Counted from the first letter of the stretch, positions 16,967 through 25,615 are shown. The stretch is 64,000 nucleotides of DNA from Hymenobacter negativus (GCF_016056375.1 NZ_JAEDAE010000001.1:248001-312000), one strand, 5' to 3'. Numbers and translations: made by a program. Notes: a model not told the origin generated them from the letters alone.

Positions 16967-17809
16967 TTAATTGCCCCAGCAGCAGGCTACCCGCTTGGGT
17001 GCTCGGAACCGAATCGGGATTCCGCTAACAAAGGCCCGATTGCCAGCGGTATCAATGGCCTCGAAGCTAACTGTGTACTCTTCTTCTGATTTAAAGTGCA
17101 CGTCGCCCCCGCAGGTGAACCAGCCAACGCCCAACTGATTCTGCCACGGAATGAGATAAGTCGTAACTGATTGAGCACTTGTTGGATGCCGTATGGTGGC
17201 TTTAACCAGGCACCGCGAGCTGTCGCGCAACGGCAGGGAGAACAACACATAATTGTCCAGGCCTTCGCTGTTGGCTTCGTACTTTTTCTCCTTCACCGCC
17301 GGCGTGGCCACCCAGCGTGGGGCTACAGTATCAGGGGTAGAAGTTGTTTTCCAGCGGTAAGCGGTAGCACGCTTCTGGCCAGGGGCTAAGCGGCCGGGGC
17401 TGAAAAGGTAAAACAGGTTCTCATTGTCTTTAAAAGCGCGCAACTCGTATTCCGTGCCCGTAAGCAAAGGCCGGCTGGGGGCGAGCACTACCTGCGTGCG
17501 GGAATCAACATCAGCGGGTTCTGTGAAAATCAAGCGGTCCAGCACGAGCAAATCAACTGAATCGTGAGCCGACCATAGATACACGTGAATGGCGCTGCCA
17601 AATTGTTGCAATCTAGCCGCCAACGACTGCGCACCGCCCAGCCCATTGCCGGAAAACAGAAACACTTGCTTGGGCTGAATTACTTCGGGGTAGGGGCCGG
17701 GCCAAACACTTACCCAAGGAGAATAATCGCATTGCGCCTGTGCCAGCAAAGGCAACATAGCCAACCAAGTGACGGCGACGTATCGGCAAAAGCGACCTGG
17801 CAATTTCAT
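16967..17809 (-). CDS. Secreted protein of unknown function
   Basis: 280-residue protein with a signal peptide (MKLPGRFCRYVAVTWLAMLPLLAQAQ). The mature part is beta-rich with several Trp and Tyr, four to five cysteines including a CC pair near the end (RVACCWGN), and segments VFLFSGNGLG, EYELRAF, YTVSFEAIDTAGNRAFVSG that recall Ig-like or fibronectin-like folds. I recognise no family. Its 3' neighbour is the slipin gene and its 5' neighbour the M28 peptidase, both same strand, 39 bp from the latter, so it may be read through from it. Confidence 0.6.
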   Translation of the reverse strand: MKLPGRFCRYVAVTWLAMLPLLAQAQCDYSPWVSVWPGPYPEVIQPKQVFLFSGNGLGGAQSLAARLQQFGSAIHVYLWSAHDSVDLLVLDRLIFTEPADVDSRTQVVLAPSRPLLTGTEYELRAFKDNENLFYLFSPGRLAPGQKRATAYRWKTTSTPDTVAPRWVATPAVKEKKYEANSEGLDNYVLFSLPLRDSSRCLVKATIRHPTSAQSVTTYLIPWQNQLGVGWFTCGGDVHFKSEEEYTVSFEAIDTAGNRAFVSGIPIRFRAPKRVACCWGN

Positions 17810-17848
17810 TAAAACGGGTGTTCAAGTGGCTGATTGACGGATGAAAAA

Positions 17849-19204
17849 TTACCGCCCCACCACCGGCAGCACCGCCACGCTCTCGTGTCCGGCCGCATCA
17901 ATACTCGCCACGCCGAAAATGAAATTGTCCTTGCTGATGGGAAGGTCAGCCTTGGTATCGGCCACGGGGAAGCGCTGCTGCCACTGCGGGGCGCTGGTTT
18001 CGCGCACCAGCACCACGTAGCCACTGGGTTTGGGGCCGGCGGCGGGGGCCTGCCAGCGCAGCTCGGTGCGGTTGGTAAGGTTGGCGGTGAGGACTTCGAC
18101 CTTGGTGGGCGCGGCAGGGGCCAGGGCCAGGCCGACCATGGTGGCGAGGTTCACGCCGGCGTTGCGGCGCAGGTAGGCGAAGTCTACGCCCTCGGTTACG
18201 TCGCCGTAGGCGCGGCCTTTTTCGGTGCGTAGGTCCTGGTGCTGGTGGGTGAAATCCTCGTTCATCTCGGTGAAGCGGACGGCAGCGAAACCCTGCTGGT
18301 TGAAGGGCGTGTGGTCGCCGCCGCGCAGGAATCGGTCGGGGCGGTACTCGATGGTGACTTGGTGGCCGTGGCTGTAAAGCTGGGCCATGCGGGCAGCGTA
18401 GCGGGCCAGCTGGCGACTGGGTGCGTCGTTTTCGGAGCTAAGCTGGCGACGTATTTTGGCCTGCTCGGGCGTTTCGGTGGCCGGCACGCCTTCGCTGAAC
18501 ACGCGCAGGTGCTTGTCGTCGCTGATTTCGGGGTCGAAGCCGTGCGAGTTGCCCACGATGTCGTTGTTGAGCATCGCAATCAGGTTCCAGCCTTCTTTTT
18601 TGGCGCGCTCGGCCAGGTGGCCCGAGCCGTAGAGGCCCTGCTCTTCGCCCTGCACGGCCACAAACTTGAGGGTGCAGGGAAACTTTTGGCCGGCCAGCAC
18701 GCGCGCCAGCTCCATCACCAGCACCGTGCCCGAGCCGTCATCGTTGGCCCCGGGCGCGTCGGCGGTGGCGTTCATCACGTCGCTCACGCGCGAGTCGATG
18801 TGGCCGCTGACAAGGATGACGCGGGTATCGGTGGGGTCGGTGCCGGGAAGGGTGGCCAGCACGTTGGCCATGAGCACGGGCTTGTTGATGCGGCGGCCGT
18901 CGGGCTTCACCGTGAAAGTGTCCATCTCGACGGTCATTCTTCCGCCGCCGGCTTTGCTGTATTTCAGGAATTCATCGCGCACCCAGTTGCGGGCCGCGCC
19001 GATGCCGCGCGTAGGGCTCTGCGTGTCGCTCAGCGTGTGGCGCGTGCCGAACGAAACCAGCTTGCGGATGTCGGATTCGAGGTTTTTGGCCGAGATTTCA
19101 TCCACCAGCTTCTGAATGGTGGGGTCGGCGGGTGGCAGGAGCGGGGCGGGCCTTTGAGCGAAGGCGGCGAAGGGCGCGAGAAGCAGCAGGGCGGCGAGTT
19201 TCAT
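17849..19204 (-). CDS. Secreted M28 family zinc peptidase
   Basis: 451-residue exopeptidase with signal peptide (MKLAALLLLAPFAAFAQ). Zinc ligands and catalytic residues of family M28 are visible in order: SGHIDSR (His), GANDDGSG (Asp), EEQGLYGSGHLA (Glu catalytic/ligand), NNDIVGNS (Asp), and a late His in FTHQHQD. A C-terminal ~90-residue module (TKVEVLTANLTNRTELRWQAP onward) looks like a fibronectin type III fold. Probably periplasmic or surface aminopeptidase feeding on external peptides. A TAAGTTTA box lies 5 nt before the ATG, suggesting a leaderless mRNA. Confidence 0.92.
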   Translation of the reverse strand: MKLAALLLLAPFAAFAQRPAPLLPPADPTIQKLVDEISAKNLESDIRKLVSFGTRHTLSDTQSPTRGIGAARNWVRDEFLKYSKAGGGRMTVEMDTFTVKPDGRRINKPVLMANVLATLPGTDPTDTRVILVSGHIDSRVSDVMNATADAPGANDDGSGTVLVMELARVLAGQKFPCTLKFVAVQGEEQGLYGSGHLAERAKKEGWNLIAMLNNDIVGNSHGFDPEISDDKHLRVFSEGVPATETPEQAKIRRQLSSENDAPSRQLARYAARMAQLYSHGHQVTIEYRPDRFLRGGDHTPFNQQGFAAVRFTEMNEDFTHQHQDLRTEKGRAYGDVTEGVDFAYLRRNAGVNLATMVGLALAPAAPTKVEVLTANLTNRTELRWQAPAAGPKPSGYVVLVRETSAPQWQQRFPVADTKADLPISKDNFIFGVASIDAAGHESVAVLPVVGR

Positions 19205-19209
19205 GGCGG

Positions 19210-19217
19210 TAAACTTA
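19210..19217 (-). promoter_or_regulatory. -7-like box TAAGTTTA directly before the M28 gene
   Basis: On the minus strand TAAGTTTA is followed by 5 nt and then the ATG. This matches the spacing seen at several other genes in the window (guaA, 22340, 43169, 59815). Confidence 0.4.
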
Positions 19218-19234
19218 CAGGAGCAAACGGGACT

Positions 19235-19434
19235 ACCCTCCTTACCAACCGAAGGTCAGCGAAGCTAAGGAGGGGATGTTTGGCTAAAAACCAAACGGGG
19301 GTGGTTGTGGGCATATGCACGTCTGGCCGAAATACGTTCCGACCGGCGCACACGCCACAACCACCCCCATTTTCGCTGGCGCGAAAACATCCCCTCCTTA
19401 GCTTCGCTGACCTTCGGTTGGCAAGGAGGGGAGT
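19235..19434. repeat. Long inverted-repeat element, family C
   Basis: Nearly the whole 242-bp gap between the SseB-like gene and the M28 gene is one palindromic element. The left arm begins CCCTCCTTACCAACCGAAGG and continues through GGGGTGGTTGTGGGC; the right arm (about 19352-19434) is its imperfect reverse complement ending CGGTTGGCAAGGAGGGG. Arms are about 75 bp with a short spacer. Confidence 0.85.
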
Positions 19435-19446
19435 TTGATGTTCTAC

Positions 19447-20376
19447 TTATTTCTGATAAAACGGCTCTATCGTTTTGAAATACGGGTTCACACCCTCTTC
19501 CGAGTTCATGTCCAGCAGCATCAAATCCACGAACTGGTACACGTTAGTTTTGCCTTCGAGCACGGGGCCGAGCTGCTGCATGAAGCTGGGGTCGGGGTTG
19601 CTGCTGACGAAGGCGAGGAGCAGGCGGGGCACGTCGGGGTTGGTGGCCACCTGCATCTGGGCCAGGTAGGCAGCTTCGATGTGGGGCTGGGTGGCGGCCC
19701 AGGCGGCAATGGCATCGGCCACGGCCTGGGGGGCTTCGGCGGGCTGGCTGAGCATCACCTGGGCATCACCGCCGGCGGGCGAGAGCGCGCCGGTGAGCTG
19801 GCCCGAGAGCAAGGCGGCCAGCTCGTCCTTCGGCAGGAGCTTGCCGGCGGGCGAGAAGGGGTTCAGCACGCAGTCCTGGCCCTGCACCATGTTGAAGAAG
19901 GCGTGGCCGGGGATGCGCACATAGCTAACCAGGCCGTTGTCAACGCCACCATCGGTGAGGCGGGGGGGCGAGGAGAAGATGGGCAGCTTGCCATCGTTGA
20001 GAATTTGAAGCTGGATTTCCTGGCCTTCGGCGAGGGTCACTTCGCCGGTGCCGATGCCTTCCATGGGGGCCAGAATCATCAGGATTTCTTCCTGCAACAG
20101 GGCCTGGTAGAAGGCGGGGCGGGCGTTTTCGTCGGTGGCGGCCAGCAGCAGGAGCTGCTCCAGCACGTTCTGGGGCTCGAAAGGCAGGGGCGCCGGCTCG
20201 GGCATCTGGAAGGTGGGCACAGCGGGCTCCGGCTCTACCGGGGCCGTGAACTTGGCGCCTTGGTAGCGGGGGCCGCCGGCGGGCTTTTCGGCCGGGGCCG
20301 ACGGGGTGGCGGGGGTGGCAGGAGCGGCCGGCTTTTCGTCGGCGGGTTTGTTTTTGAGGAAGTCGAGCAGGCCCAT
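19447..20376 (-). CDS. SseB-like protein
   Basis: 309-residue cytoplasmic protein. After the start MGLLDFLKNK there is a low-complexity Pro/Ala linker (residues ~10-55), then an N-terminal SseB domain (FEPQNVLEQLLLLAATDENARPAFYQALL through the region ending GHAFFNMVQGQDCVLNPF) and a C-terminal SseB domain (PHIEAAYLAQMQVATN...FVDLMLLD). SseB was named for enhanced serine sensitivity in E. coli; its molecular role is unclear and homologues occur in secretion and immunity contexts. Nothing in the neighbourhood points to either. Confidence 0.82.
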   Translation of the reverse strand: MGLLDFLKNKPADEKPAAPATPATPSAPAEKPAGGPRYQGAKFTAPVEPEPAVPTFQMPEPAPLPFEPQNVLEQLLLLAATDENARPAFYQALLQEEILMILAPMEGIGTGEVTLAEGQEIQLQILNDGKLPIFSSPPRLTDGGVDNGLVSYVRIPGHAFFNMVQGQDCVLNPFSPAGKLLPKDELAALLSGQLTGALSPAGGDAQVMLSQPAEAPQAVADAIAAWAATQPHIEAAYLAQMQVATNPDVPRLLLAFVSSNPDPSFMQQLGPVLEGKTNVYQFVDLMLLDMNSEEGVNPYFKTIEPFYQK

Positions 20377-20491
20377 GGGGAATTCAGTGTTGCTAGTGGA
20401 TTGAGGTGCAATCTACGGCGAAAAATGGGTTTTGGGCGGGTGAAATGAGGATTAAGGATGATGCAGGGGAGTTAATTAGAATAAGTTGCCT

Positions 20492-20595
20492 GGCATCCTG
20501 AGCGCAGCGAAGGACCTTGTCATGTTGGAGCCGCTTGCGGAACTACCACAAATCGGTCAGCCGTGATAAGGTCCTTCGCTGCGCTCAGGATGCCA
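20492..20595. repeat. Inverted-repeat element, family D copy 1
   Basis: Arms read GGCATCCTGAGCGCAGCGAA then GGACCTT, and the reverse complement at the right end. The spacer (about 45 nt) is unlike those of the other three copies. Located between the SseB-like gene start and the cytochrome c gene end. The remaining part of this 246-bp gap shows nothing else. Confidence 0.85.
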
Positions 20596-20622
20596 GCTGT
20601 TTGCCCCTACCAGTCCAACCCC

Positions 20623-21024
20623 TCAGTGGCACTTGTCAATATCGGCCTGCACCTCGCGGATGGTGCGGGGCGCGGCCTCGTTACCCCAATGGCTTTCGAT
20701 GTAGTTGAGCAGGTTGGTGAGCTGGGCGGGGCCCAGGCCCTTGTTGCTGGGCATGACGTTGTGGTAGCCAATGCCGTTGACGACGATTACCTCGCTCTGG
20801 CCGTTGCGAAGCAGGCAGGCCAGCTCGGCGCGGTGGTCCGCCAGGTAATCGGCCCCGGCCAGGGGCGGAATGAGGCGGGCCAGGCCCTGGCCCTGGTCGC
20901 CGTGGCAGCTGGCGCAGTGCTGGGCGTAGAGCTTTTCGCCCTGGTGGCGGTTGTTGCTGAAGCAGCCGGGGAGGAGCAGCAGGAGCAAAAGACCGGGGAG
21001 CAGGATAGGGGGGCGGAAGGGCAT
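20623..21024 (-). CDS. Lipoprotein cytochrome c
   Basis: 133-residue c-type cytochrome. The N-terminal hydrophobic segment ends in LLLLLPGCFS, a lipobox, so the protein is probably lipid-anchored in the periplasm. Haem is attached at CASCH and the distal ligand is likely the Met in NVMPS. Such small monohaem cytochromes act as electron carriers near terminal oxidases. It lies downstream of the SCO gene in the same direction, separated by a family D repeat. An upstream in-frame ATG would put the start inside that repeat; the chosen ATG is 9 residues before the hydrophobic core. Confidence 0.88.
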   Translation of the reverse strand: MPFRPPILLPGLLLLLLLPGCFSNNRHQGEKLYAQHCASCHGDQGQGLARLIPPLAGADYLADHRAELACLLRNGQSEVIVVNGIGYHNVMPSNKGLGPAQLTNLLNYIESHWGNEAAPRTIREVQADIDKCH

Positions 21025-21060
21025 GAAGCGTGGGTTATCGCTCAACTGATGAAAAACGTT

Positions 21061-21143
21061 TGTCATCCTGAACGTAGCGAAGGACCTTCTCACGTTTGTA
21101 ATCGTCTAACGTGAGAAGGTCCTTCGCTACGCTCAGGATGACA
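21061..21143. repeat. Inverted-repeat element, family D copy 2
   Basis: Arms TGTCATCCTGAACGTAGCGA plus AGGACCTTCTCACG and their reverse complement; the whole 83 bp could fold as one hairpin. Lies between SCO and cytochrome c. Confidence 0.88.
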
Positions 21144-21175
21144 GCTGACCTGGGGCCGCAACGGCCGATTCCATT

Positions 21176-21871
21176 TTACCTCCCCGCCACGCCTTTTTTG
21201 CGGCCGTCAATTTCGGCCAGCAGCACCGGGATTTCGGTCATCAGGCGCTGCACTTCCTTGGGGTTGAGGCTGTCGTAGAGGCCACGGATGTGGCCCTGGT
21301 CATCCACGAGGGCGAAGGTGCCGTTGTGGGCGAAGCCGCCGGGGGACTGCTGGTCGGGCTGGGCGGCGGTGAAGTAGGCTTTGGCCAGCTGGAAGACGGT
21401 GTCCTTGGCGGTAGGCTCGCCGTGGGCACCGGTGGTGGCGAAGTGCCAGCGGCTAGCATCGGTGATGCCGAGGCGCTGGGCGTAATCCTTGAGGACGGGA
21501 ATGCTGTCGTGGGCCGGGTCGATGGTGTGCGAGAGGATGGTCAGGCGCGGGTCCTGGCCGTATTTAGCGTACACTTTCAGCAGCTCGGCCTGCATTTTGG
21601 GGCAAATGCCGGGGCAGGTGGCGAAGAAAAAATCGGCGATATAGGCGCGGCCGGCGAAGGTCTGGTTGGTGAGCGTCTGGCCGGCCTGGTCCACGAGGCG
21701 GAAGCGGGGCACGGTGGCAAATACCGTGTCGGCGGGGCCGCCATCGGCGCGGGGCCGCACGTCGCGCTCGCCCATGATGGGTAGCTTGGCCGCTTCTTTG
21801 GGCGGCTCGGTGCAGGCGGAGGTGAGCAGGAGGGTGGCCAGCGCGGGCCACAACAGCAGGCGGTTGAACAT
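21176..21871 (-). CDS. SCO1/SenC family copper chaperone
   Basis: 231-residue lipoprotein (LLLTSACTEPP lipobox) with a thioredoxin fold. The copper-binding CPGIC motif sits near residue 87 in FFATCPGICPKM, and the conserved distal histidine is in GGFAHNGTFALVD near residue 187. SCO proteins deliver copper to the CuA site of cytochrome c oxidase or maintain its cysteines. Upstream (10 bp) is a small lipoprotein and downstream a cytochrome c, which fits a respiratory assembly unit, though the oxidase genes themselves are not in the window. Confidence 0.93.
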   Translation of the reverse strand: MFNRLLLWPALATLLLTSACTEPPKEAAKLPIMGERDVRPRADGGPADTVFATVPRFRLVDQAGQTLTNQTFAGRAYIADFFFATCPGICPKMQAELLKVYAKYGQDPRLTILSHTIDPAHDSIPVLKDYAQRLGITDASRWHFATTGAHGEPTAKDTVFQLAKAYFTAAQPDQQSPGGFAHNGTFALVDDQGHIRGLYDSLNPKEVQRLMTEIPVLLAEIDGRKKGVAGR

Positions 21872-21881
21872 AGCGGCGGGT

Positions 21882-22340
21882 TTATTTAGAAGCGGGGGGC
21901 GGTACTTCGCCGGCGGCGGGGTGCTCGGCGCGGAAGCGAGTGGCCGAGTCGATGGTGGCCTTGTACTGGCGCTGCACGGCGTCGAGAATCAGCTTTTGCT
22001 GCTGGAAATAGGCCAGGCGGGTGGCGGGGGCGGCCGTGGTGTCGGGGGCTTTATACTGGTGCATCCAGCTCATCATGGCCTTATCGGCGGCCAGCAGGCC
22101 GTGGATGTAGGGCGCGGGCGCTTCAGAATGGTAGCCCGAGAGCTTGGCCTTCAGCTCGTAGAGCTGGCTGGTTTGGGCCATCAGCGAGTCGTGCTGGTTC
22201 ATGAGGGCCATTTCGGCAGCGCTGGCGGGCGAGGCCGCGCCGTTTTCGGCGATGGGCTTATTGGGCGAGGAGCAGGCGGCCAGCAGGGATGCAGAGGCCA
22301 CTGCGGCAGCACGGAGCGCGTTTTTGAGGAGGCTTTTCAC
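21882..22340 (-). CDS. Small lipoprotein upstream of SCO, unknown function
   Basis: 152-residue lipoprotein: MKSLLKNALRAAAVASASLL, with the lipobox LLAACSS directly after. The mature protein is mostly helical (heptad-like runs such as AEMALMNQHDSLMAQTSQLYELKAK read as helix) with Met, His and Trp in HGLLAADKAMMSWMHQY that might bind a metal. It is 10 bp upstream of the SCO gene and likely co-transcribed. Start is GTG, 4 nt after a perfect TACCTTTG box, pointing to a leaderless mRNA. A copper-related role is suggested by context only. Confidence 0.7.
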   Translation of the reverse strand: MKSLLKNALRAAAVASASLLAACSSPNKPIAENGAASPASAAEMALMNQHDSLMAQTSQLYELKAKLSGYHSEAPAPYIHGLLAADKAMMSWMHQYKAPDTTAAPATRLAYFQQQKLILDAVQRQYKATIDSATRFRAEHPAAGEVPPPASK

Positions 22341-22344
22341 GGGG

Positions 22345-22352
22345 CAAAGGTA
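22345..22352 (-). promoter_or_regulatory. -7 box TACCTTTG of the lipoprotein-SCO transcript
   Basis: Exact TAnnTTTG on the minus strand, with only 4 nt between the box and the GTG start of the lipoprotein. Confidence 0.6.
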
Positions 22353-22510
22353 CGGCCGGCGGCGGTGAGGGAAAGGTGAGGGGGACGGGGAAAGGCAGGC
22401 TGGACCGGGGAAGGCCTTGCCGGGACCGAGAAGAAGTTTGGCGGCTGCGAGGGAGGTTGGGGCGGCAGCGCGGAAAAAAACGCGAAATCAAAAGAAGAAG
22501 TCAACTGGTT

Positions 22511-22613
22511 TGTCATCCTGAGCGTAGCGAAGGACCTTATCACGGCTGTTGCTTTTTGTAATCACTGCAAACAGTGCGCGGCGAGAAGGTCCTTTGCTCT
22601 GCTCAGGATGACG
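22511..22613. repeat. Inverted-repeat element, family D copy 3
   Basis: Arms TGTCATCCTGAGCGTAGCGA plus AGGACCTT and an imperfect reverse complement at the right end (GGTCCTTTGCTCTGCTCAGG). It lies between divergent genes, so it cannot be a read-through terminator for both. The rest of the 330-bp gap (22341-22670) holds the TACCTTTG box and a short ATCCAC-rich stretch before the aldo/keto reductase. Confidence 0.82.
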
Positions 22614-22670
22614 GGTTTTAATCCACTCATCCACTACCCCATTCATCCACCAATTCATCAACCCCCGCAT

Positions 22671-23663
22671 ATGAAAACCCGCCAACTGGGCCGCTCCGGC
22701 CTCACCGTATCGGCTCTGGGCCTGGGCTGCATGGGCATGTCCGATTTTTACGCCGGGCAGGACGATGCCGAAAGCACCCGTACCCTGCACCGCGCCCTGG
22801 ATTTGGGCGTGACGTTCTTTGACACCGCCGACATGTACGGCCCCTACAAAAACGAGGAGCTGGTGGGCCGCGCCTTCAAAGGCAAACGCGACCGCGTGAT
22901 TCTGGCCACTAAATTCGGCATTCAGCGCGACCCCAACGACCCCACCAAGCGTGGCATCAACGGCCGGCCCGAGTACGTGAAAGCGGCCTGCGAAGGCAGC
23001 CTCAAACGCCTCGGCACCGACCATATTGACCTATATTACCAGCACCGCGTGGACCCCAACACGCCCATTGAGGAGACGGTGGGGGCCATGAGCCGGCTGG
23101 TGGAGGAAGGCAAGGTGCGTTTCCTAGGTTTGAGCGAGGCCGCGCCGGCCACCGTGCGCCGGGCCGTGGCGGTGCACCCCATCGCGGCGCTGCAAACCGA
23201 GTATTCGTTGTGGAGCCGCGAGCCGGAAGACGAGATTCTGCCCACCGTGCGCGAGCTGGGGGTGGGGTTTGTGCCGTATTCGCCGCTGGGCCGGGGCTTC
23301 CTCACGGGCCAGATTAAGCGCTTCGAGGATTTGGCGGAGGACGACTACCGCCGCCACACGCCCCGCTTCCAGGGCGAAAACTTCCAGAAAAACCTCGATT
23401 TGGTGGCCCGCATCAATGATTTGGCGAAGCAGAAACACTGCACCGCCAGCCAGCTGGCCCTGGCCTGGGTGCTGGCCCAGGGCGATGACGTGGTGCCTAT
23501 CCCCGGCACCAAGCGCGTGAAATACCTGGAGGAGAACCTGGGCGCGCTGGAAGTGGAACTGACGAAGGACGAGCTGGCGCAGTTGGATGAGATTGCGCCG
23601 AAGGGCAAGGCGGCAGCGGGTCTGCGTTACCCGGCGGCCATGATGGGCTCGGTGAACGGGTAG
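22671..23663 (+). CDS. Aldo/keto reductase
   Basis: NADPH-dependent carbonyl reductase, 330 aa, TIM barrel. The catalytic tetrad is visible: Asp and Tyr in [16 protein letters not shown] (about residues 45-60), Lys in LATKFGIQ (about 83) and His in LYYQHRVD (about 125). The C-terminal cofactor segment [16 protein letters not shown] is typical of the AKR13/YakC-like group. Start chosen at [10 protein letters not shown], the conserved N-terminal strand. Single gene, convergent with the DAC-like gene. Confidence 0.93.
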   Translation: MKTRQLGRSGLTVSALGLGCMGMSDFYAGQDDAESTRTLHRALDLGVTFFDTADMYGPYKNEELVGRAFKGKRDRVILATKFGIQRDPNDPTKRGINGRPEYVKAACEGSLKRLGTDHIDLYYQHRVDPNTPIEETVGAMSRLVEEGKVRFLGLSEAAPATVRRAVAVHPIAALQTEYSLWSREPEDEILPTVRELGVGFVPYSPLGRGFLTGQIKRFEDLAEDDYRRHTPRFQGENFQKNLDLVARINDLAKQKHCTASQLALAWVLAQGDDVVPIPGTKRVKYLEENLGALEVELTKDELAQLDEIAPKGKAAAGLRYPAAMMGSVNG

Positions 23664-23664
23664 C

Positions 23665-23711
23665 CTCACCCCCGGCCCCCTCTCCTTTGGGAGAGGGGGC
23701 CGGGGGTGAGG
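23665..23711. repeat. Inverted-repeat element, family B copy 2 (probable terminator)
   Basis: CCTCACCCCCGGCCCCCTCTC pairs (about 20 bp) with GAGAGGGGGCCGGGGGTGAGG around a short TTTGG loop. It fills the gap between convergent genes and would form a very stable hairpin in both transcripts. Confidence 0.85.
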
Positions 23712-25160
23712 CTACGATGGTAGCAAATCAATCCACCCATCCTCGCTCACCACCACGGCCAGCACGGGGTATTTGCTGCTATTCACGTAGCGCAGAGCAC
23801 CGTTGTAGCGGGAGCCACGGGAGGAGTCGCCTTTTTCGGTGGCCAGCCCGTCGAGGATGACGCCGATAGCGTGGCACATGGCATTGGGCTCGATAAGCAC
23901 AGCCCCGTCGATGTTGGTGACGAGGCGTAGCACGGAGGGCGTCATGATGCGTGGCACCACACGGAAGCTCTGGCGGGTGAGGCGCTTGGCTTCATTGGCC
24001 GCGCCGGTGGTGATGACCAGGATGGTGCCGTTGGGCTGGCTGGTGGCCTGCTGGGCCAGGTCCCAGAGGTATTCGATGCTGTCGCGGTCCAGCGCCGGAA
24101 ACACGATGCGCACGATGCGGGCGAAGTTGTCGGCCGCTACCTGGCCCTGGGGCAGGCGGGGCGTGTTGCTCACCACGCGCATGAGCACGTGGCCGGCGTG
24201 GCTCACTTCCCAGCTGTAGTGGTTGGTGAAATGCACCGTAACCAGCGGCTCAAACTGCGAGTCGGACTCGGGCACGAGCTGGCCCAGGCCGAAGACGTGC
24301 GAGGCATCCGAAATCAGGGCCGTGTGGCCTTCGCTCAGCTCCAGCAGCTTGCGGATGGAGCGGTGGTCGCGCATGGGCACAGGCGTTTCCAGGGTGAGCA
24401 CGGGCACCACGGCCGGGTGCTGGCGGCGGCTCACCAGCATGGTGCCAATGCCTTCGTCGCCCTCGTGGCGCAGGGCGGCCACGCCGTTGCAGGCGTCGTA
24501 GAGGCCGTGGGTGCCGGCGGGGGCCACGCGAAGCATCAGCCGGCGGCCGGCCGAGCGCAGCACTTCGTTGTAGTCGCGGTCGAGGACAGGCTGGTCGTTG
24601 TCGGCGGTGTCGGCTTCGCGCAGGGCGCGGGTGCAGTCGTGCATAAACTCCAGCACGGCCGCGTGGGGCAGGTTGGCGGGGCGGCCCGAGCCGGGCTTGG
24701 GCAGGGCGTAGTAATTATCGTAACACTCGGCCGAGAGCTGGAGCACTACCGTCACAAGGTAACCCTGTAAACTCACCGGTGTGGAGCAGAACGAGCGGCG
24801 GCTTTCGTGGCGGCTGGTGGTGAGGCTTTGCAGGGTGGTTTCGGTGGCCTGACACATGAGCTCGTACCAGTGCTGCTTCTCGAACCGGTCGTGGTCGTTG
24901 GGGTGCAGGTGGTACACCGAGCCCTGGGGGCCTTTGTCGGCTTCCAGGGCCGTGGCTTTGAGTTTCACATCCCGGAAATCGGATGGCGAGTAGCGCACCG
25001 AAGTGGGCTCCAGGACCACGGCATCGGGCTCGTCGCCTTCCTTGGCCGACGCAAATCCTAACAAGAAAACCTCGGGCCGCAGGCTGCGGTCGAGGAGATT
25101 AAAAACCCCCTCGGCAAAGAGCTGGGCAGATACGCGAAACAGACTTTGGTGTTCCCACAT
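23712..25160 (-). CDS. DACNV-type sensor protein with divergent diadenylate cyclase (DAC) domain
   Basis: 482-residue cytoplasmic protein. The last ~130 residues align by eye with the DisA_N/DAC fold: DGAVLIEPN (the DGA motif, about residue 415), CHAIGVILDG, then GSRYNGALRY at the place of the GTRHRxA motif, and VLAVVVSEDGWIDLLP as the final strand. The first ~340 residues are a separate sensor region resembling the domain called DACNV in surveys of nucleotide signalling. In the RHR motif only the first Arg remains (R-Y-N), so c-di-AMP synthesis is uncertain. Start chosen at ATG of MWEHQSLF, 3 nt after a TGTATTTG box. Confidence 0.72.
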   Translation of the reverse strand: MWEHQSLFRVSAQLFAEGVFNLLDRSLRPEVFLLGFASAKEGDEPDAVVLEPTSVRYSPSDFRDVKLKATALEADKGPQGSVYHLHPNDHDRFEKQHWYELMCQATETTLQSLTTSRHESRRSFCSTPVSLQGYLVTVVLQLSAECYDNYYALPKPGSGRPANLPHAAVLEFMHDCTRALREADTADNDQPVLDRDYNEVLRSAGRRLMLRVAPAGTHGLYDACNGVAALRHEGDEGIGTMLVSRRQHPAVVPVLTLETPVPMRDHRSIRKLLELSEGHTALISDASHVFGLGQLVPESDSQFEPLVTVHFTNHYSWEVSHAGHVLMRVVSNTPRLPQGQVAADNFARIVRIVFPALDRDSIEYLWDLAQQATSQPNGTILVITTGAANEAKRLTRQSFRVVPRIMTPSVLRLVTNIDGAVLIEPNAMCHAIGVILDGLATEKGDSSRGSRYNGALRYVNSSKYPVLAVVVSEDGWIDLLPS

Positions 25161-25354
25161 GGGCAAATACAGAACGGTCGGGACCCGTCGCGGCCCCGGC
25201 TTCGCCCCGAACTACGCAAAAAAAAGATGGATAGTGGTGCGCCGAAACAAATTTCCTGCCCAAGTGCTTCAGGCATTTCTCCAAAAGCCGTATCTTCGGT
25301 ACCCTGTCGGCCGTGGTAGCCGGCTCGTCCACACCGCCCCATCCTCGCAAGCTT

Positions 25355-25615
25355 ATGCTCTTCGTCGACATGCTTTTTGTGATGGCGGTGGCCATTTCTT
25401 TTATCCCGATTCTGACCGGGTACTGCGCCCATAGCCGGGGCCGCTCGTTCTGGCTGTGGTTTGCGCTGGGCTGGCTATTGCCGCTGGTTTCGTTTTTCCT
25501 GCTCTTTGCCCTCATCGCCCGCGACGAACTGGACCCCGGCCGCCGATTACTCGGCGAAGCCCGCGAAATTCTGCGCGAAGCCGAGGAAAAAGCCGGCCTG
25601 AGAACAAAGCTGTAA
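25355..25615 (+). CDS. Small two-helix membrane protein
   Basis: 86-residue protein with two hydrophobic segments (about residues 4-22 and 30-50; the second reads FWLWFALGWLLPLVSFFLLF) and a charged C-terminal helix (GRRLLGEAREILREAEEKAG). The HSRGRSFWLWFALG turn recalls PLD-nuclease-N or superinfection-type two-TM proteins, but I cannot assign a family. Divergent from the DAC-like gene across 194 bp. A GCAAG stretch sits 4 nt before the ATG. Confidence 0.65.
   Translation: MLFVDMLFVMAVAISFIPILTGYCAHSRGRSFWLWFALGWLLPLVSFFLLFALIARDELDPGRRLLGEAREILREAEEKAGLRTKL

Noticed and set aside
18239..19438. 399-codon open frame on the plus strand
   Set aside because: Antisense shadow of the M28 peptidase; low-complexity composition and overlap with a repeat.
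22617..22670. ATCCAC/CATCCA-rich stretch as a tandem repeat or CRISPR
   Set aside because: Short, irregular, no spacer structure.
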